Shown here piece after piece: positions 7,421 through 15,179 of a DNA stretch of 64,000 nucleotides. The position numbers and the translations under genes were made by a program. This DNA comes from Verrucomicrobiota bacterium (GTDB lineage: Bacteria > Verrucomicrobiota > Verrucomicrobiia > Opitutales > Opitutaceae): assembly GCA_016235555.1 (NCBI GenBank), contig JACRKC010000083.1, positions 186,001 to 250,000 on the forward strand. Reading direction: 5' to 3'. Numbering within the stretch: position 1 is the first letter of the stretch; each line of letters opens with the position of its first letter. The notes under the pieces are model-generated. The model was not told where the DNA came from and did no database searches. It saw nothing but the letters and a program-made list of their open reading frames with translations.

Positions 7421-7942
7421 ATGAAGGCCAAACATATCACGCTGCTGCCGCATGTTACGACCCACCACGAGGGCCTTGCGCAACTCAAGACGGCTGGCGA
7501 CTCGGTTATGATCGTTCGGGGCGTCCCGCGCATGCTTTTGATGCGGTGCCCCTGTGGATGCGGAGACGACCTCAATATCAATCTCGACCGTAGGGCTGGA
7601 CCAGCGTGGCGCCACTATTTAAGGGAGGGCGCGTTGACCCTCTTCCCTTCCTATTGGCGCGACTCTCATTGTGGGTCGCACTTTATTCTGTGGAATAGTG
7701 AGATCTATTGGTGTGATTGGGACGATGATAGCTATTGGAATCACTCCACGGGAATCGAAACGCGCGTCTGGGATTCCTTGACCTACGATTGGATCAATTA
7801 CGAAGCTCTCGCCGATCAGCTCGGCGAAATCCCTTGGGATGTGCTTCAGGCATGCTACTCACTATCGCGTCAAGGGAGAGTCGAACAACGTGCAGGCCGT
7901 AGCACTGGGGCGTTTCGCAGAAAATCGCTCATAAAAGCGTGA
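7421..7942 (+). CDS. DUF6527-like zinc-cluster protein, last gene of ubiquitin-like operon
   Basis: 173 residues, starting 6 bases after the kinase-like gene. The hallmark is MRCPCGCGDDLNINL (about 40-54), a CxCxC cluster likely to bind metal, followed by Trp-rich C-terminal segments (HFILWNSEIYWCDWDD). Proteins of this type (I believe DUF6527) are regular neighbours of bacterial E2/E1/ubiquitin-like genes; their job is unknown, possibly target recognition or an E3-like role. The final 50 residues (ETRVWDSLTYDW... onward) extend beyond what I remember for the family. Confidence 0.65.
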   Translation: MKAKHITLLPHVTTHHEGLAQLKTAGDSVMIVRGVPRMLLMRCPCGCGDDLNINLDRRAGPAWRHYLREGALTLFPSYWRDSHCGSHFILWNSEIYWCDWDDDSYWNHSTGIETRVWDSLTYDWINYEALADQLGEIPWDVLQACYSLSRQGRVEQRAGRSTGAFRRKSLIKA

Positions 7943-7947
7943 CGTAG

Positions 7948-8003
7948 TTTTCATCGTAGGACGCGATGTCCTAGTGTCCTCCTTTTCGTGAACACTCATC
8001 ACA
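7948..8003 (+). pseudogene. Remnant 5' end of a zinc-ribbon gene (copy of 10640-10693)
   Basis: About 55 bases closely match 10640-10693, the promoter and first codons (GTG, reading V/M-N-T-H-H) of the zinc-ribbon gene upstream of the recombinase module. After the fifth codon the two copies diverge completely. A 77-codon frame continues from GTG 7988 here but shows no recognisable protein. It looks like the stub of a second copy of the module left in the left-hand island. Confidence 0.55.
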
Positions 8004-8103
8004 CCCCTCGCGATCTTGTATTGGCAGCGTCATCGGTCCCAGCTTTGACAGCGTTAATCCGACCCCGCGAGGTGACTCCATTGGGACGGTCGTTCCAGAA
8101 ACT

Positions 8104-8210
8104 AGGTTGCCAAAGGTTGCCAGAATTCTCGGGCTTCCCCACGGGGATGGATGCCCCGTGGGGCGGATTGAGTTCAGCCCAAAAAAGGTTGTCAGAAGGT
8201 TGCCAGAATT
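8104..8210. repeat. Paired direct repeats and 10-bp hairpin at right end of left island
   Basis: A GGTTGCC-type unit occurs twice at 8105-8126 and twice again at 8187-8209 (one copy GGTTGTC), each pair spaced 10-11 bases and ending CAGAATT. Between them CCCCACGGGG (8137-8146) and CCCCGTGGGG (8154-8163) form a perfect hairpin. The position, 115-220 bases left of the tRNA-end repeat, fits arm-type integrase sites of the left-hand element. Nothing protein-coding is convincing in 7943-8324. Confidence 0.45.
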
Positions 8211-8324
8211 TGTGTTTCTGACTTCACATCGCCGCATTTTCCTGCATATTTTTGGACGTTCTAAAACACTAACAATTAACTAAGTCCGCGATTCATTAGC
8301 GACTTAGCATCCCAAATCTTTCAC

Positions 8325-8349
8325 GGTTCGAATCCCCGTGGGGACGCCA
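8325..8349 (+). repeat. Left attachment repeat (attL), tRNA 3'-end sequence
   Basis: 25 bases identical to 40148-40172. The sequence holds GGTTCGAATCC (T-loop) and ends GGGGACGCCA, the 3' acceptor end of a tRNA including CCA. Upstream bases do not fold into the rest of a tRNA, and even the T-stem is imperfect (CACGG against CCCCG), so this is a fragment and not a gene. It marks the junction of the left island and the conjugative element. Confidence 0.85.
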
Positions 8350-8354
8350 ACTTT

Positions 8355-8390
8355 CAAAACCCTGTAACTCTAGCGAGTTACGGGGTTTTG
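8355..8390 (+). terminator. Strong hairpin just inside attL
   Basis: A 16-bp stem (one G-U pair) with TAGC loop: CAAAACCCTGTAACTC pairs with GAGTTACGGGGTTTTG. It begins 6 bases after the CCA of the tRNA-end repeat, the place of a tRNA gene terminator, and suggests the element carries the tRNA tail plus a terminator to restore the target gene. Confidence 0.75.
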
Positions 8391-8409
8391 TGTTTCAGGC
8401 ACCCGTGAA

Positions 8410-8429
8410 GTAAGAATGCCAGTAAGAAT
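8410..8429. repeat. Paired GTAAGAAT repeats, left copy (arm-type site candidate)
   Basis: GTAAGAAT occurs twice with 12-base spacing, and the 20-base unit matches 40039-40058, next to the integrase start, at 19 of 20 positions. One copy lies just inside each end of the element, as expected for arm-type binding sites of the tyrosine integrase. Confidence 0.6.
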
Positions 8430-8517
8430 AGATTCGTCAAGGTGCGTCGATGATTCGCGATGGCGTAGAGCACAACTTGCGGCTCCTTGGGGTGAGGGCG
8501 CAGCGCTCTGACTCGGC

Positions 8518-8552
8518 AAAAAAATACCGCCCCGAGGTTGCCCCCGGGGCGG
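8518..8552 (-). terminator. Rho-independent terminator of radC
   Basis: On the minus strand CCGCCCC and GGGGCGG form a stem followed by a run of seven T. It lies about 95 bases beyond the radC stop. Confidence 0.75.
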
Positions 8553-8644
8553 CTGGCCCGTGCGGCAAAACCGTTAGCTGAAATAGGTCGGAGTCAACGC
8601 GCGATCCGCCCGCGGAATCGCAGGCGTTGATCGCCCAAAGGGCA

Positions 8645-9097
8645 TCACAAGATGCCTGCGGCGCGGAAGGAATAATGGCCAACGCCGTGCGGGTCGGCTT
8701 TGGGATCGCCGATGATGACGTGGTCCATGAGGTCGATGTCGATCACCTTGGCCGCCTCACGAAGGACGCGCGTAATTTGAACGTCGGCCGCGCTGGGGGC
8801 AGGGTCGCCGCTGGGGTGGTTGTGCGCGACCACCAAAGCCGTGGCGCTGGCAAGAATCGCTCCGCGAAACACCTCTCGGGGTGCAACCAGGGTGGACGTT
8901 GCCGTGCCGAGGGTGACGAGATGACGGCCGATAGGGTGATTCTTGCGGTCCAGATAGACGCAGTAGAACGCCTCCTGCATCGGGTTTTCGTCGAACGCGG
9001 AGCGGAGGTAGTCGGCGACCTTCTCCGGTCGGTCGAGACGAACCTCTTCGCCGAGAGAAACGAGGGAGTAAACGATCTTGGCTTCGTAAACGCGCAT
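8645..9097 (-). CDS. radC: RadC-like JAB-domain protein
   Basis: 150 residues from the ATG at 9097 (MRVYEAKIVYSL), the usual start of the short, mobile-element form that lacks the HhH region. The zinc-peptidase-like motif is complete: HNHPSGDPAPSAAD fits HxHx7Sx2D. Such RadC copies are common accessory genes on ICEs and plasmids and have been linked to anti-restriction or DNA processing; their biochemical role is not settled. An upstream in-frame extension to 9289 runs into a repeated leader element and is unlikely to be protein. Confidence 0.85.
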   Translation of the reverse strand: MRVYEAKIVYSLVSLGEEVRLDRPEKVADYLRSAFDENPMQEAFYCVYLDRKNHPIGRHLVTLGTATSTLVAPREVFRGAILASATALVVAHNHPSGDPAPSAADVQITRVLREAAKVIDIDLMDHVIIGDPKADPHGVGHYSFRAAGIL

Positions 9098-9186
9098 GGT
9101 GAGCGCTCGCGCGAGCCGCGTTTCCCTTTCTCGACGTGGCGTCGAGTGATCGCGGGTGCTGCCCGGTTGAGCGCCCGCTCGGGATG

Positions 9187-9360
9187 GGCGAAAGTCAAAG
9201 CGCTGGGTGGAGCGCCGAGGAAGTGTCCCGCGCAGCGGGACCAACGAGGGGGAAGCGGACCGATTGCGCGGGGTGGAGGCCGCAGGCACAACCTTGACCG
9301 CCCATAAAATGGGGCGCTACCGGACGGGGCAGAGCTAAAAGAATTCGAGCGAAGCGAGCA
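9187..9360 (-). ncRNA. Repeated leader element, copy 1 (5' of radC)
   Basis: About 170 bases shared with 34432-34604, including AAAGTCAAAGCG at one end, the block GGACCAACGAGGGGGAAGCGGA in the middle (given here as its ends only: it spans 9229-9250) and TTCGAGCGAAGCGAGC at the other. In both places it lies on the same strand about 90 bases 5' of a leftward accessory gene. No good frame covers it throughout, though a 22-codon tail is conserved in one frame. A structured leader RNA or shared regulatory block is the likeliest reading. Confidence 0.45.
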
Positions 9361-9407
9361 TCAAAAGTTGCCGCCAGAAAGGGAGGGACGCATCTTGTCG
9401 GCTTCGG

Positions 9408-9929
9408 ATGAAGTATTTCGCATACGGTTCCAATATGCTGCGCGAACGTCTGCTGAAGCGCGTGCCAGGTGCCACCGTCATCGGGCTCGCGAGTGTCCGT
9501 GGTCGAATACTGCGTTTCCAAAAGAAGAGCAGCGACGGGTCCGCCAAATGTGATCTAGCCACGACACAGTGCTATGATGACCAAGCCTGGGGCGTGCTTT
9601 TCGAGATCCCTGACGCGCAAATTGCCGTGCTCGATGACGCGGAAGGTCTCGGTAAGGGCTATGCGAGGGAGCCGATACAAGTGCGCAGGGAAGACGGCCA
9701 AGTAGTTGAATCTACCGCCTACCTCGCCACGCCGGATGCAGTCGTTCCCAACCTTCAACCATACGAATGGTATCGTAATCTGGTGGTAACAGGCGCCCGT
9801 CAGAACAATTTGCCCGCTGCTTACATTGCAGCACTTGAGGCTACCCCCGCCATTCCGGACCCACTGCCTCGGCGGAAGACGCGGCTCGAAGCGCTAGAGG
9901 TATTGGCTGCGGCGGGGCGCCAGACCTAG
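9408..9929 (+). CDS. Gamma-glutamylcyclotransferase-like protein
   Basis: 173 residues beginning MKYFAYGSNM, the signature substrate-binding YGSN loop of the GGCT fold, followed by GVLFEIPDAQIAVLDDAEG with the catalytic acidic residue region. The family releases 5-oxoproline from gamma-glutamyl peptides or cleaves gamma-glutamylamines; the substrate of this one cannot be told. It converges with, and overlaps by 4 bases, the next gene. Common as cargo in mobile elements near restriction genes. Confidence 0.85.
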   Translation: MKYFAYGSNMLRERLLKRVPGATVIGLASVRGRILRFQKKSSDGSAKCDLATTQCYDDQAWGVLFEIPDAQIAVLDDAEGLGKGYAREPIQVRREDGQVVESTAYLATPDAVVPNLQPYEWYRNLVVTGARQNNLPAAYIAALEATPAIPDPLPRRKTRLEALEVLAAAGRQT

Positions 9930-10573
9930 CTGCGTAGCGCCGGGAGGTATTCCCCTAAATCGCGAATGCTGACGACGTGCCGTCGCGGGACATAGTAATC
10001 CCGCACAGTCTTGATTTCGGGCGGCAGCTTGATCGCGGCTTCGCCGAGCTTTCGATTGTTCTTCGCGATCTGCGCGATGCCGCGTCCCGAGTTGAAGAAA
10101 CGCGTGGGATGATCGAGGCCGGCGACGTAGAGTTCTTTTCGCTTGGGCGTGGGATGCTCGGCCAAAAAGTAGAAATCCTTGAACACCTTGTTTTGGCGGA
10201 TGGATTCGCTTCCTCCCTGCCATTGGATGAAGGTGAATTCGGCGATACGGCGATTGGTTTCGAGGTCGAAGCCTTTACCTGTATTGCCTGCCGCCAACGA
10301 TAGACTTTCGACAATCTCTCCGGGCTCTAGGATTGCCGGCAGAACGAGAAGGATTCCGACGGTATGAATGATTTCCGAAATCTGATTGGAGTGCTTCTTG
10401 ATCAGCAGAGCCGCCAGCATCAACTCCGTGCTAACACCAAGCGCGCTGATCTCACGTTCCGCAGCCGAATGACCGACCCCAACAAGCCTCGCCTCGATCC
10501 GAGAGACAGCTTTTCTCAGCGACCCTGAGCGGAAAAGACCCAGTGCTTCGGACGCTTTTGATAGGTCTGTCAT
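9926..10573 (-). CDS. Conserved hypothetical protein, possibly nuclease-associated
   Basis: 215 residues from ATG 10573 (MTDLSKASEALGL); longer frames to 10873 would run into the promoter of the divergent zinc-ribbon gene. Motifs: a helical N-terminal half with IIHTVGILLVLPAIL, then FIQWQGGSESIRQNKVFKDF and AGLDHPTRFFNSGRGI. The QWQGG(S) and K.FKDF patterns remind me of restriction-endonuclease-fold cores but I cannot assign a family. It shares its upstream region with the zinc-ribbon gene. Function unknown. Confidence 0.65.
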   Translation of the reverse strand: MTDLSKASEALGLFRSGSLRKAVSRIEARLVGVGHSAAEREISALGVSTELMLAALLIKKHSNQISEIIHTVGILLVLPAILEPGEIVESLSLAAGNTGKGFDLETNRRIAEFTFIQWQGGSESIRQNKVFKDFYFLAEHPTPKRKELYVAGLDHPTRFFNSGRGIAQIAKNNRKLGEAAIKLPPEIKTVRDYYVPRRHVVSIRDLGEYLPALRS

Positions 10574-10639
10574 GTGGGTGGCGAGGTTGTAGACTTCTCC
10601 TCTCCGAAATCCAAAAACAAAAGGCACACCGCAGCCGTG

Positions 10640-10693
10640 GTTTCCATCGTGGACCCGATGCCTAGTGTCTCGCTCCCGTGAACACTCATCACA
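10640..10693. repeat. Promoter/5'-end repeat of zinc-ribbon gene (copy of 7948-8003)
   Basis: Matches the copy in the left island over the upstream region (CATCGT..GAC..GATG..CCTAGTGTC) and the first five codons after GTG 10678. It separates the divergent genes starting at 10573 and 10678. Confidence 0.6.
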
Positions 10694-11212
10694 AAAAAAA
10701 CACCAAAACCACGGTGCGCCTCTTGCGGTGCACCTTTTATTCCTGAGCCTCGCTCGGCGGGTCGTCAGAAATTCTGTCGGCGCCCTGGCTGCCGGAAAGT
10801 AAGCCGTCAGGATAGCCAGCAACGGTGGATAAAGAAAACCGGCAACGGGGCCTATCACTCCGGTCCCGAGCACGTCGCGCGCGTCAAGGCGTGGCGGGAA
10901 GCGAACCCGGGCTACTGGCGGAAACAGGAAGGGCTCCCAGACCCATCGGCGGCACCCGGAGTCCAGCCGGCGAGTCTTCGGGAAGTGCTCCGGGACTTTG
11001 CGTTACAAGACACCTGCGTTGCGTTACAAGATTCCTGGAATCCGCAACTCGTTGCACTTCTGGGCATTTTGGCGTGGCTCCGGAGCTCTGCGTTACAAGA
11101 GACCATCGCGGCAGACCTGCGAGAAATCATGCTCACAGGATATGCCATTCTCGAAGAGCTTTACCCTCCCACCTCGCCTGATCCCTTGCGCCGGAATCAC
11201 CAACCCGACTAA
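10678..11212 (+). CDS. Zinc-ribbon protein of recombinase module, frameshifted at A8 tract
   Basis: GTG 10678 opens a short frame (N-T-H-H-K-K) that enters an A8 tract at 10693-10700 and then stops after 22 codons. A shift of +1 at the tract enters a frame open from 10682 to 11212: CASCGAPFIPEPRSAGRQKFC..PGCR, a four-Cys zinc ribbon, then RVKAWREANPGYWRK and two ALQD segments ahead of a hydrophobic helix LVALLGILAWL. This architecture is known as the usual companion of the downstream recombinase and ParB genes. Either the tract has lost or gained a base or polymerase slippage on it makes the full product of about 178 residues. Confidence 0.6.
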
Positions 11213-11234
11213 TTCCGCCCGGATTCAGTAAACG

Positions 11235-12800
11235 ATGGGCGGGCAGCATCAACTCCCGCTCGGCCCGCACGATGCCGCTGCCATTCCGGCGGCGGCATAC
11301 GTGCGCATGTCCACCGAACATCAGCAGTATTCGACCGAGAATCAGCTCGACCGGATCAAGGAGTATGCCGCGCGGCGGCAAATGACGCTGGTGCGTGTCT
11401 TCGAGGATGCGGGCAAAAGCGGTTTGAATGTGCGTGGGCGGGACAGCCTCCGCCGTATGATCGAGGAAGTCGAAACCGGGCGCGCTGACTTCAAGTGCAT
11501 CCTAGCATACGACGTGAGTCGCTGGGGCCGTTTTCAGGATGCCGACGAAAGCGGCTACTACGAATACATCTGCAAGCGCGCGGGGATCGCGGTCCACTAC
11601 TGCGCGGAGCAGTTCGAAAACGACGGCTCGCCCACCTCCAACATCATCAAGAGTGTGAAACGCTCGATGGCCGGAGAGTATAGCCGCGAGCTGTCGTCGA
11701 AGGTTTTCCAAGGGGCCTGCCGGTTGATTCAGCTCGGTTTCAAACAAGGCGGTGCGGCCGGCTACGGACTGCGCCGGATGCTTGTGGATCAATCCGGCCA
11801 GACCAAGGGCGTGCTTCGCATCGGCGAGCACAAAAGCCTCCAGACAGACCGCGTGGTTCTCGCGCTTGGCCCGGACGAGGAAGTCGAAACCGTGAAATGG
11901 ATCTACCGCACTTTCCTTGCCGAAGGGCTCACGGAGCGCGAAATCGGGGAGCGTCTCAACGCTCGCGGCCTCCGCACCGATCTTGGTCGAGCGTGGACGC
12001 GCGGGACGGTCCATCAGATTCTGACCAACGAAAAGTATGTCGGGAATAACGTCTATCACCGGACATCCTTCAAACTGAAGCGGAAGCATGTGCTGAATCC
12101 GCCCGATATGTGGATTCGCGCGAAGGGCGTCTTTCCCGCGATTGTTCCCGTAGAGGATTTCGTCCGGGTCCAGGAAATCATCATCGCCCGCGCGAAGCGA
12201 TTCAGTGACGAGGAAATGCTGGCCAAGCTCAGGGAGTTGCTGACTCAACACGGCCGTCTTTCGGGCGTCATCATCGATGAACGCGAAGACCTTCCCTCCA
12301 GCGCCGCCTTCCGTCACCGCTTTGGCAGTTTGGTGCGGGCTTATCAGTTGATCGGCTATACCCCGGAAACCGACTACGGTTTCATCGAAGTTAACCGGTT
12401 CCTTCGTCAGAAACATCCGGAGGTCGTTCAAGAGGTCATCACGAAGCTGACCACCCAAGGGGTGCGAGTTGAGCGCGATCCGGCCACGGAACTTCTCGTC
12501 TTGGACAACGAGCTGGTCGTCTCGCTGGTGCTATCACGCTGCCTCCGCACCCCGGCGGGGTCGCCGCGGTGGCTTGTGCGTTTCGAGGAACGCCATCGCC
12601 CGGACATCACGATTGTCGCGCGGATGGACGAGGCCAATCAGGTGATCAAGGACTACTACCTTTTCCCGGCGCTCGATCGCTTGGCGCTGCGCCTGCGACT
12701 CGCCGAATTCAACAGCGCGTTTCTGGATGTCTACCGTTTCGACGACCTCGGGTTCTTCTACGATCTCGCCGAGCGCGTCTCCATCGAGGAAGTTGCATGA
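11235..12800 (+). CDS. Large serine recombinase family protein
   Basis: 521 residues. Residues 20-165 are the resolvase catalytic domain: AYVRMST with catalytic S26, YDVSRWGRFQDADES, and the EYSRELSSK segment. Residues 175-350 are the recombinase domain (GYGLRRMLVD, LTEREIGERLNARGLRT, RGTVHQILTNEKYVG), followed by a C-terminal region without the usual zinc beta-ribbon Cys. It would cut and rejoin DNA through a phosphoserine intermediate. It overlaps the first ParB-like gene by ATGA, forming an operon with it. Its target site is not evident. Confidence 0.9.
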   Translation: MGGQHQLPLGPHDAAAIPAAAYVRMSTEHQQYSTENQLDRIKEYAARRQMTLVRVFEDAGKSGLNVRGRDSLRRMIEEVETGRADFKCILAYDVSRWGRFQDADESGYYEYICKRAGIAVHYCAEQFENDGSPTSNIIKSVKRSMAGEYSRELSSKVFQGACRLIQLGFKQGGAAGYGLRRMLVDQSGQTKGVLRIGEHKSLQTDRVVLALGPDEEVETVKWIYRTFLAEGLTEREIGERLNARGLRTDLGRAWTRGTVHQILTNEKYVGNNVYHRTSFKLKRKHVLNPPDMWIRAKGVFPAIVPVEDFVRVQEIIIARAKRFSDEEMLAKLRELLTQHGRLSGVIIDEREDLPSSAAFRHRFGSLVRAYQLIGYTPETDYGFIEVNRFLRQKHPEVVQEVITKLTTQGVRVERDPATELLVLDNELVVSLVLSRCLRTPAGSPRWLVRFEERHRPDITIVARMDEANQVIKDYYLFPALDRLALRLRLAEFNSAFLDVYRFDDLGFFYDLAERVSIEEVA

Positions 12801-13684
12801 AGCCCGAATCCGAGCATGAGGTGATGATGATCCCGGTTCAAGCCGTGCGGATAGCCAATCCTCGCGTGCGTGACCGCCGAAAATTCGAGCTGATTGTCCG
12901 AAGTATATCGGAGCAAGGTCTGAAACGTCCGATCACCGTCACCGAAGCCAAGGCCGACGACAAAGGTCAGCCGACGTATGATCTGGTCTGCGGTCAGGGC
13001 CGGCTGGAGGCTTTCATCTCACTGGGTCAGTCGGAAATTCCGGCCTTCGTGCGGAGGATGACGAAGACCGATGGCCTGATCGCCAGCCTCGTGGAAAACA
13101 TCGCGCGGCGGCGGGTCCGTTCGCTCGATCAGATTCGACTCATTCAGTGGATGCACGATCAGGGCAACTCGCTCGAGGAAATCGCCCGCAAAACCGGTCT
13201 CGCGGAAAAGTATCTTCAGGGAATTCTGAAACTCCTCGCCCAGGGAGAGGATCGGGTGTTGGACGCCGTTCTCCACGGTCGATTGCCCATCACCATTGCT
13301 GTCCAGATTGCCAGCACGGACGATGACGGTGCCCAACGCATGCTCCTGGAGGCCTATGAGCGCGGCGCCATGAAACAGGTGTCGCTGTCATCGTTCCGCC
13401 GTCTGCTCGAACAGCGAAAGTGCTTCGGCAAAGGCTACAACAACGCCGCCAAGTTTCGGGCTCGTCGCCGGACTAGCACCGACGGTCTCATCCTCGCCTA
13501 TAAGCAGGAGACCCAGCGCCAGAAGCTCATGGTGAAAAAAGCCCGTGCCTGCGAAACGCGCCTGCTCTCCTTGGCGGCGGCCTTCAAGGCGCTCTACGCC
13601 GATGAGAACTTCACCACGCTATTGCGGGCCGAGGATTTGGACACGCTGCCGAAGTTCCTCATGGAGCGGGTCCGCCAATCCTGA
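12797..13684 (+). CDS. ParB/RepB-like DNA-binding protein 1
   Basis: 295 residues from the ATG overlapping the recombinase stop; the in-frame extension to 12569 lies inside that gene. N-terminal ParB fold: IPVQAVRIANPRVRDRRKFE, YDLVCGQGRLEAF (GQGR in place of GERR), ENIARRRV. HTH at about 125-150: NSLEEIARKTGLAEKYL. The remainder is helical. Probably binds specific DNA together with the second ParB-like protein; used in the module for target choice or element maintenance (inferred). No ParA partner is present. Confidence 0.85.
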   Translation: MKPESEHEVMMIPVQAVRIANPRVRDRRKFELIVRSISEQGLKRPITVTEAKADDKGQPTYDLVCGQGRLEAFISLGQSEIPAFVRRMTKTDGLIASLVENIARRRVRSLDQIRLIQWMHDQGNSLEEIARKTGLAEKYLQGILKLLAQGEDRVLDAVLHGRLPITIAVQIASTDDDGAQRMLLEAYERGAMKQVSLSSFRRLLEQRKCFGKGYNNAAKFRARRRTSTDGLILAYKQETQRQKLMVKKARACETRLLSLAAAFKALYADENFTTLLRAEDLDTLPKFLMERVRQS

Positions 13685-14568
13685 TGAGTGAGACCAAAAA
13701 AGTTCGCATTGGATTTGAGCGCCGCGGATTCGAGATCCCTATCGGCTCGATCCTGCCGATCCGGCAGATAAAGCCGTCGGACGGCTGCTTCGGCAAATAC
13801 CGCGCGGTGCTCGCTTCGATCAAATCAGTGGGACTCGTGGAACCGCTCGTGGTTTTCCCCAACAAGGGGTCGAAGGGCACGTTCCTGCTTTTGGATGGCC
13901 ACATGCGCCTGAAGGCGCTGCAGGAGATCGGCAGCTCTACTGCGCTGTGCCTGATTTCCACGGATGACGACGCCTTCACCTATAACGACAAAGTTAACCG
14001 GCTGTCCCTGATTCAAGAGCACCGGATGATCATGAAGGCCCTCGATGGCGGGGTAACTGAAGAAGCCATCGCCAAGGCCTTGGACATCGACGTTAAGAAA
14101 GTCATCTTGAAGAAAGGGCTGCTGGATGACCTCCATCCGGAGGCCATTCAGATTCTCAAAGACAAGCCGATCACCGAGCGCGCGCTCAAAATTCTCAAGC
14201 GGGTCAAGGCACTGCGGCAGATCGAAATGGCGCAGCTCATGGTCAGCGGTAACAACTACACCTTTGCCTACGCCCGCGCGCTGCTCCTTGGGACAACACC
14301 GGAGCTGCTGCTGAATCCGGATCAATCCAAGAAGGTCAAGGGCATGCCGGCGGAGGACGTCGCGCGCATCGAAAAGGAAATGGAAACGATGGAACGGGAC
14401 TTCCGCATCTTTCAGGACAGCTACGGCGAAAACACGCTGCACCTCGGCGCGGCTCAGCGATATGTCCGCAAGCTCCTCGATAACGGGAAAGTGAAGCGCT
14501 TCATGGGCCAGCGCTACCCGGAGTTGTTGGAGGAGCTTCAGGAACTCGCGGCGCTGGAGGCGTTGTGA
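13684..14568 (+). CDS. ParB/RepB-like DNA-binding protein 2 (RepB C-terminal type)
   Basis: 294 residues; ATG shares its first base with the previous stop (TGATG). ParB domain with SILPIRQIK, FLLLDGHMRLKALQEIG; then HTH GVTEEAIAKALDIDVKKV and a RepB-type C-terminal domain (RALKILKRVKALRQIEMAQLMV, NNYTFAYARALLLGT). It pairs with the upstream ParB-like protein. Final gene of the recombinase module; it is followed by a short AAGCCTC/GAGGCTT stem around 14649-14690. Confidence 0.85.
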   Translation: MSETKKVRIGFERRGFEIPIGSILPIRQIKPSDGCFGKYRAVLASIKSVGLVEPLVVFPNKGSKGTFLLLDGHMRLKALQEIGSSTALCLISTDDDAFTYNDKVNRLSLIQEHRMIMKALDGGVTEEAIAKALDIDVKKVILKKGLLDDLHPEAIQILKDKPITERALKILKRVKALRQIEMAQLMVSGNNYTFAYARALLLGTTPELLLNPDQSKKVKGMPAEDVARIEKEMETMERDFRIFQDSYGENTLHLGAAQRYVRKLLDNGKVKRFMGQRYPELLEELQELAALEAL

Positions 14569-14726
14569 TGCCTCACGCCGTTCTTTTTCACCCGCACCAC
14601 GCCGCATCCAACGAGTTCAACGGGCTGGCACCCTGACGCCGAAACGACCAAAGCCTCCGGGCGAATATGGGCACGAGGCCGTGAGGCTTGGTGGAAATGC
14701 GTTCTTTTGTGGTCGGGTGACACTTC

Positions 14727-14933
14727 TTACTTCGCGGCGACTTTAAGCCGCGTGCTCAGCACCTTGATGTCGATCTCGGCGCTGACGACAGTGGCGCGGG
14801 CCTTGGCGAGGCGGACCTCGGCTTTCATCAACTCGCGCTTGAGGGTGTCGAGTTCGTCGGTGGTAGTCGAGGTTCGGGGGTTGCGGGCAAAGGCGGGAGT
14901 TTCAGCGGTTCCGTTGTTCATGGGTGATGACAT
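14727..14933 (-). CDS. Small coiled-coil hypothetical protein
   Basis: 68 residues: a Thr/Pro-rich lead, then ELDTLKRELMKAEVRLAKAR, a heptad-like amphipathic helix to the C-terminus. Good codon use. No family recognised; small coiled-coil proteins are frequent beside ICE transfer genes. The 250 bases after its start (14934-15179) hold only promoter-like sequence for the next gene. Confidence 0.6.
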   Translation of the reverse strand: MSSPMNNGTAETPAFARNPRTSTTTDELDTLKRELMKAEVRLAKARATVVSAEIDIKVLSTRLKVAAK

Positions 14934-15179
14934 TGATTGTGAAGGTGCCGGTCAACGGAGTGCTGATCGGCGCTGATGATTGAAGCGCCTTGAGTGCGCC
15001 AGGCACGCGAGCGCGCCTACCGGAAACACATGACGGGATCTGCCGTGAATTCGGTAGCTTTCAGTCGCCAGGCTGCGGCCTGTTACATCTCCACCCCTAT
15101 CCGATCACTAAAATCGCGCGTAAGGTTTCCGCGACGTGCCGAACGGCACTAATCACCACCAATAACAACAAGGAATAAG

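Noticed and set aside
8270-8349. A complete tRNA gene ending at 8349
   Set aside because: Only the T-loop and acceptor 3' end are present; no 5' acceptor strand or anticodon arm can be folded.
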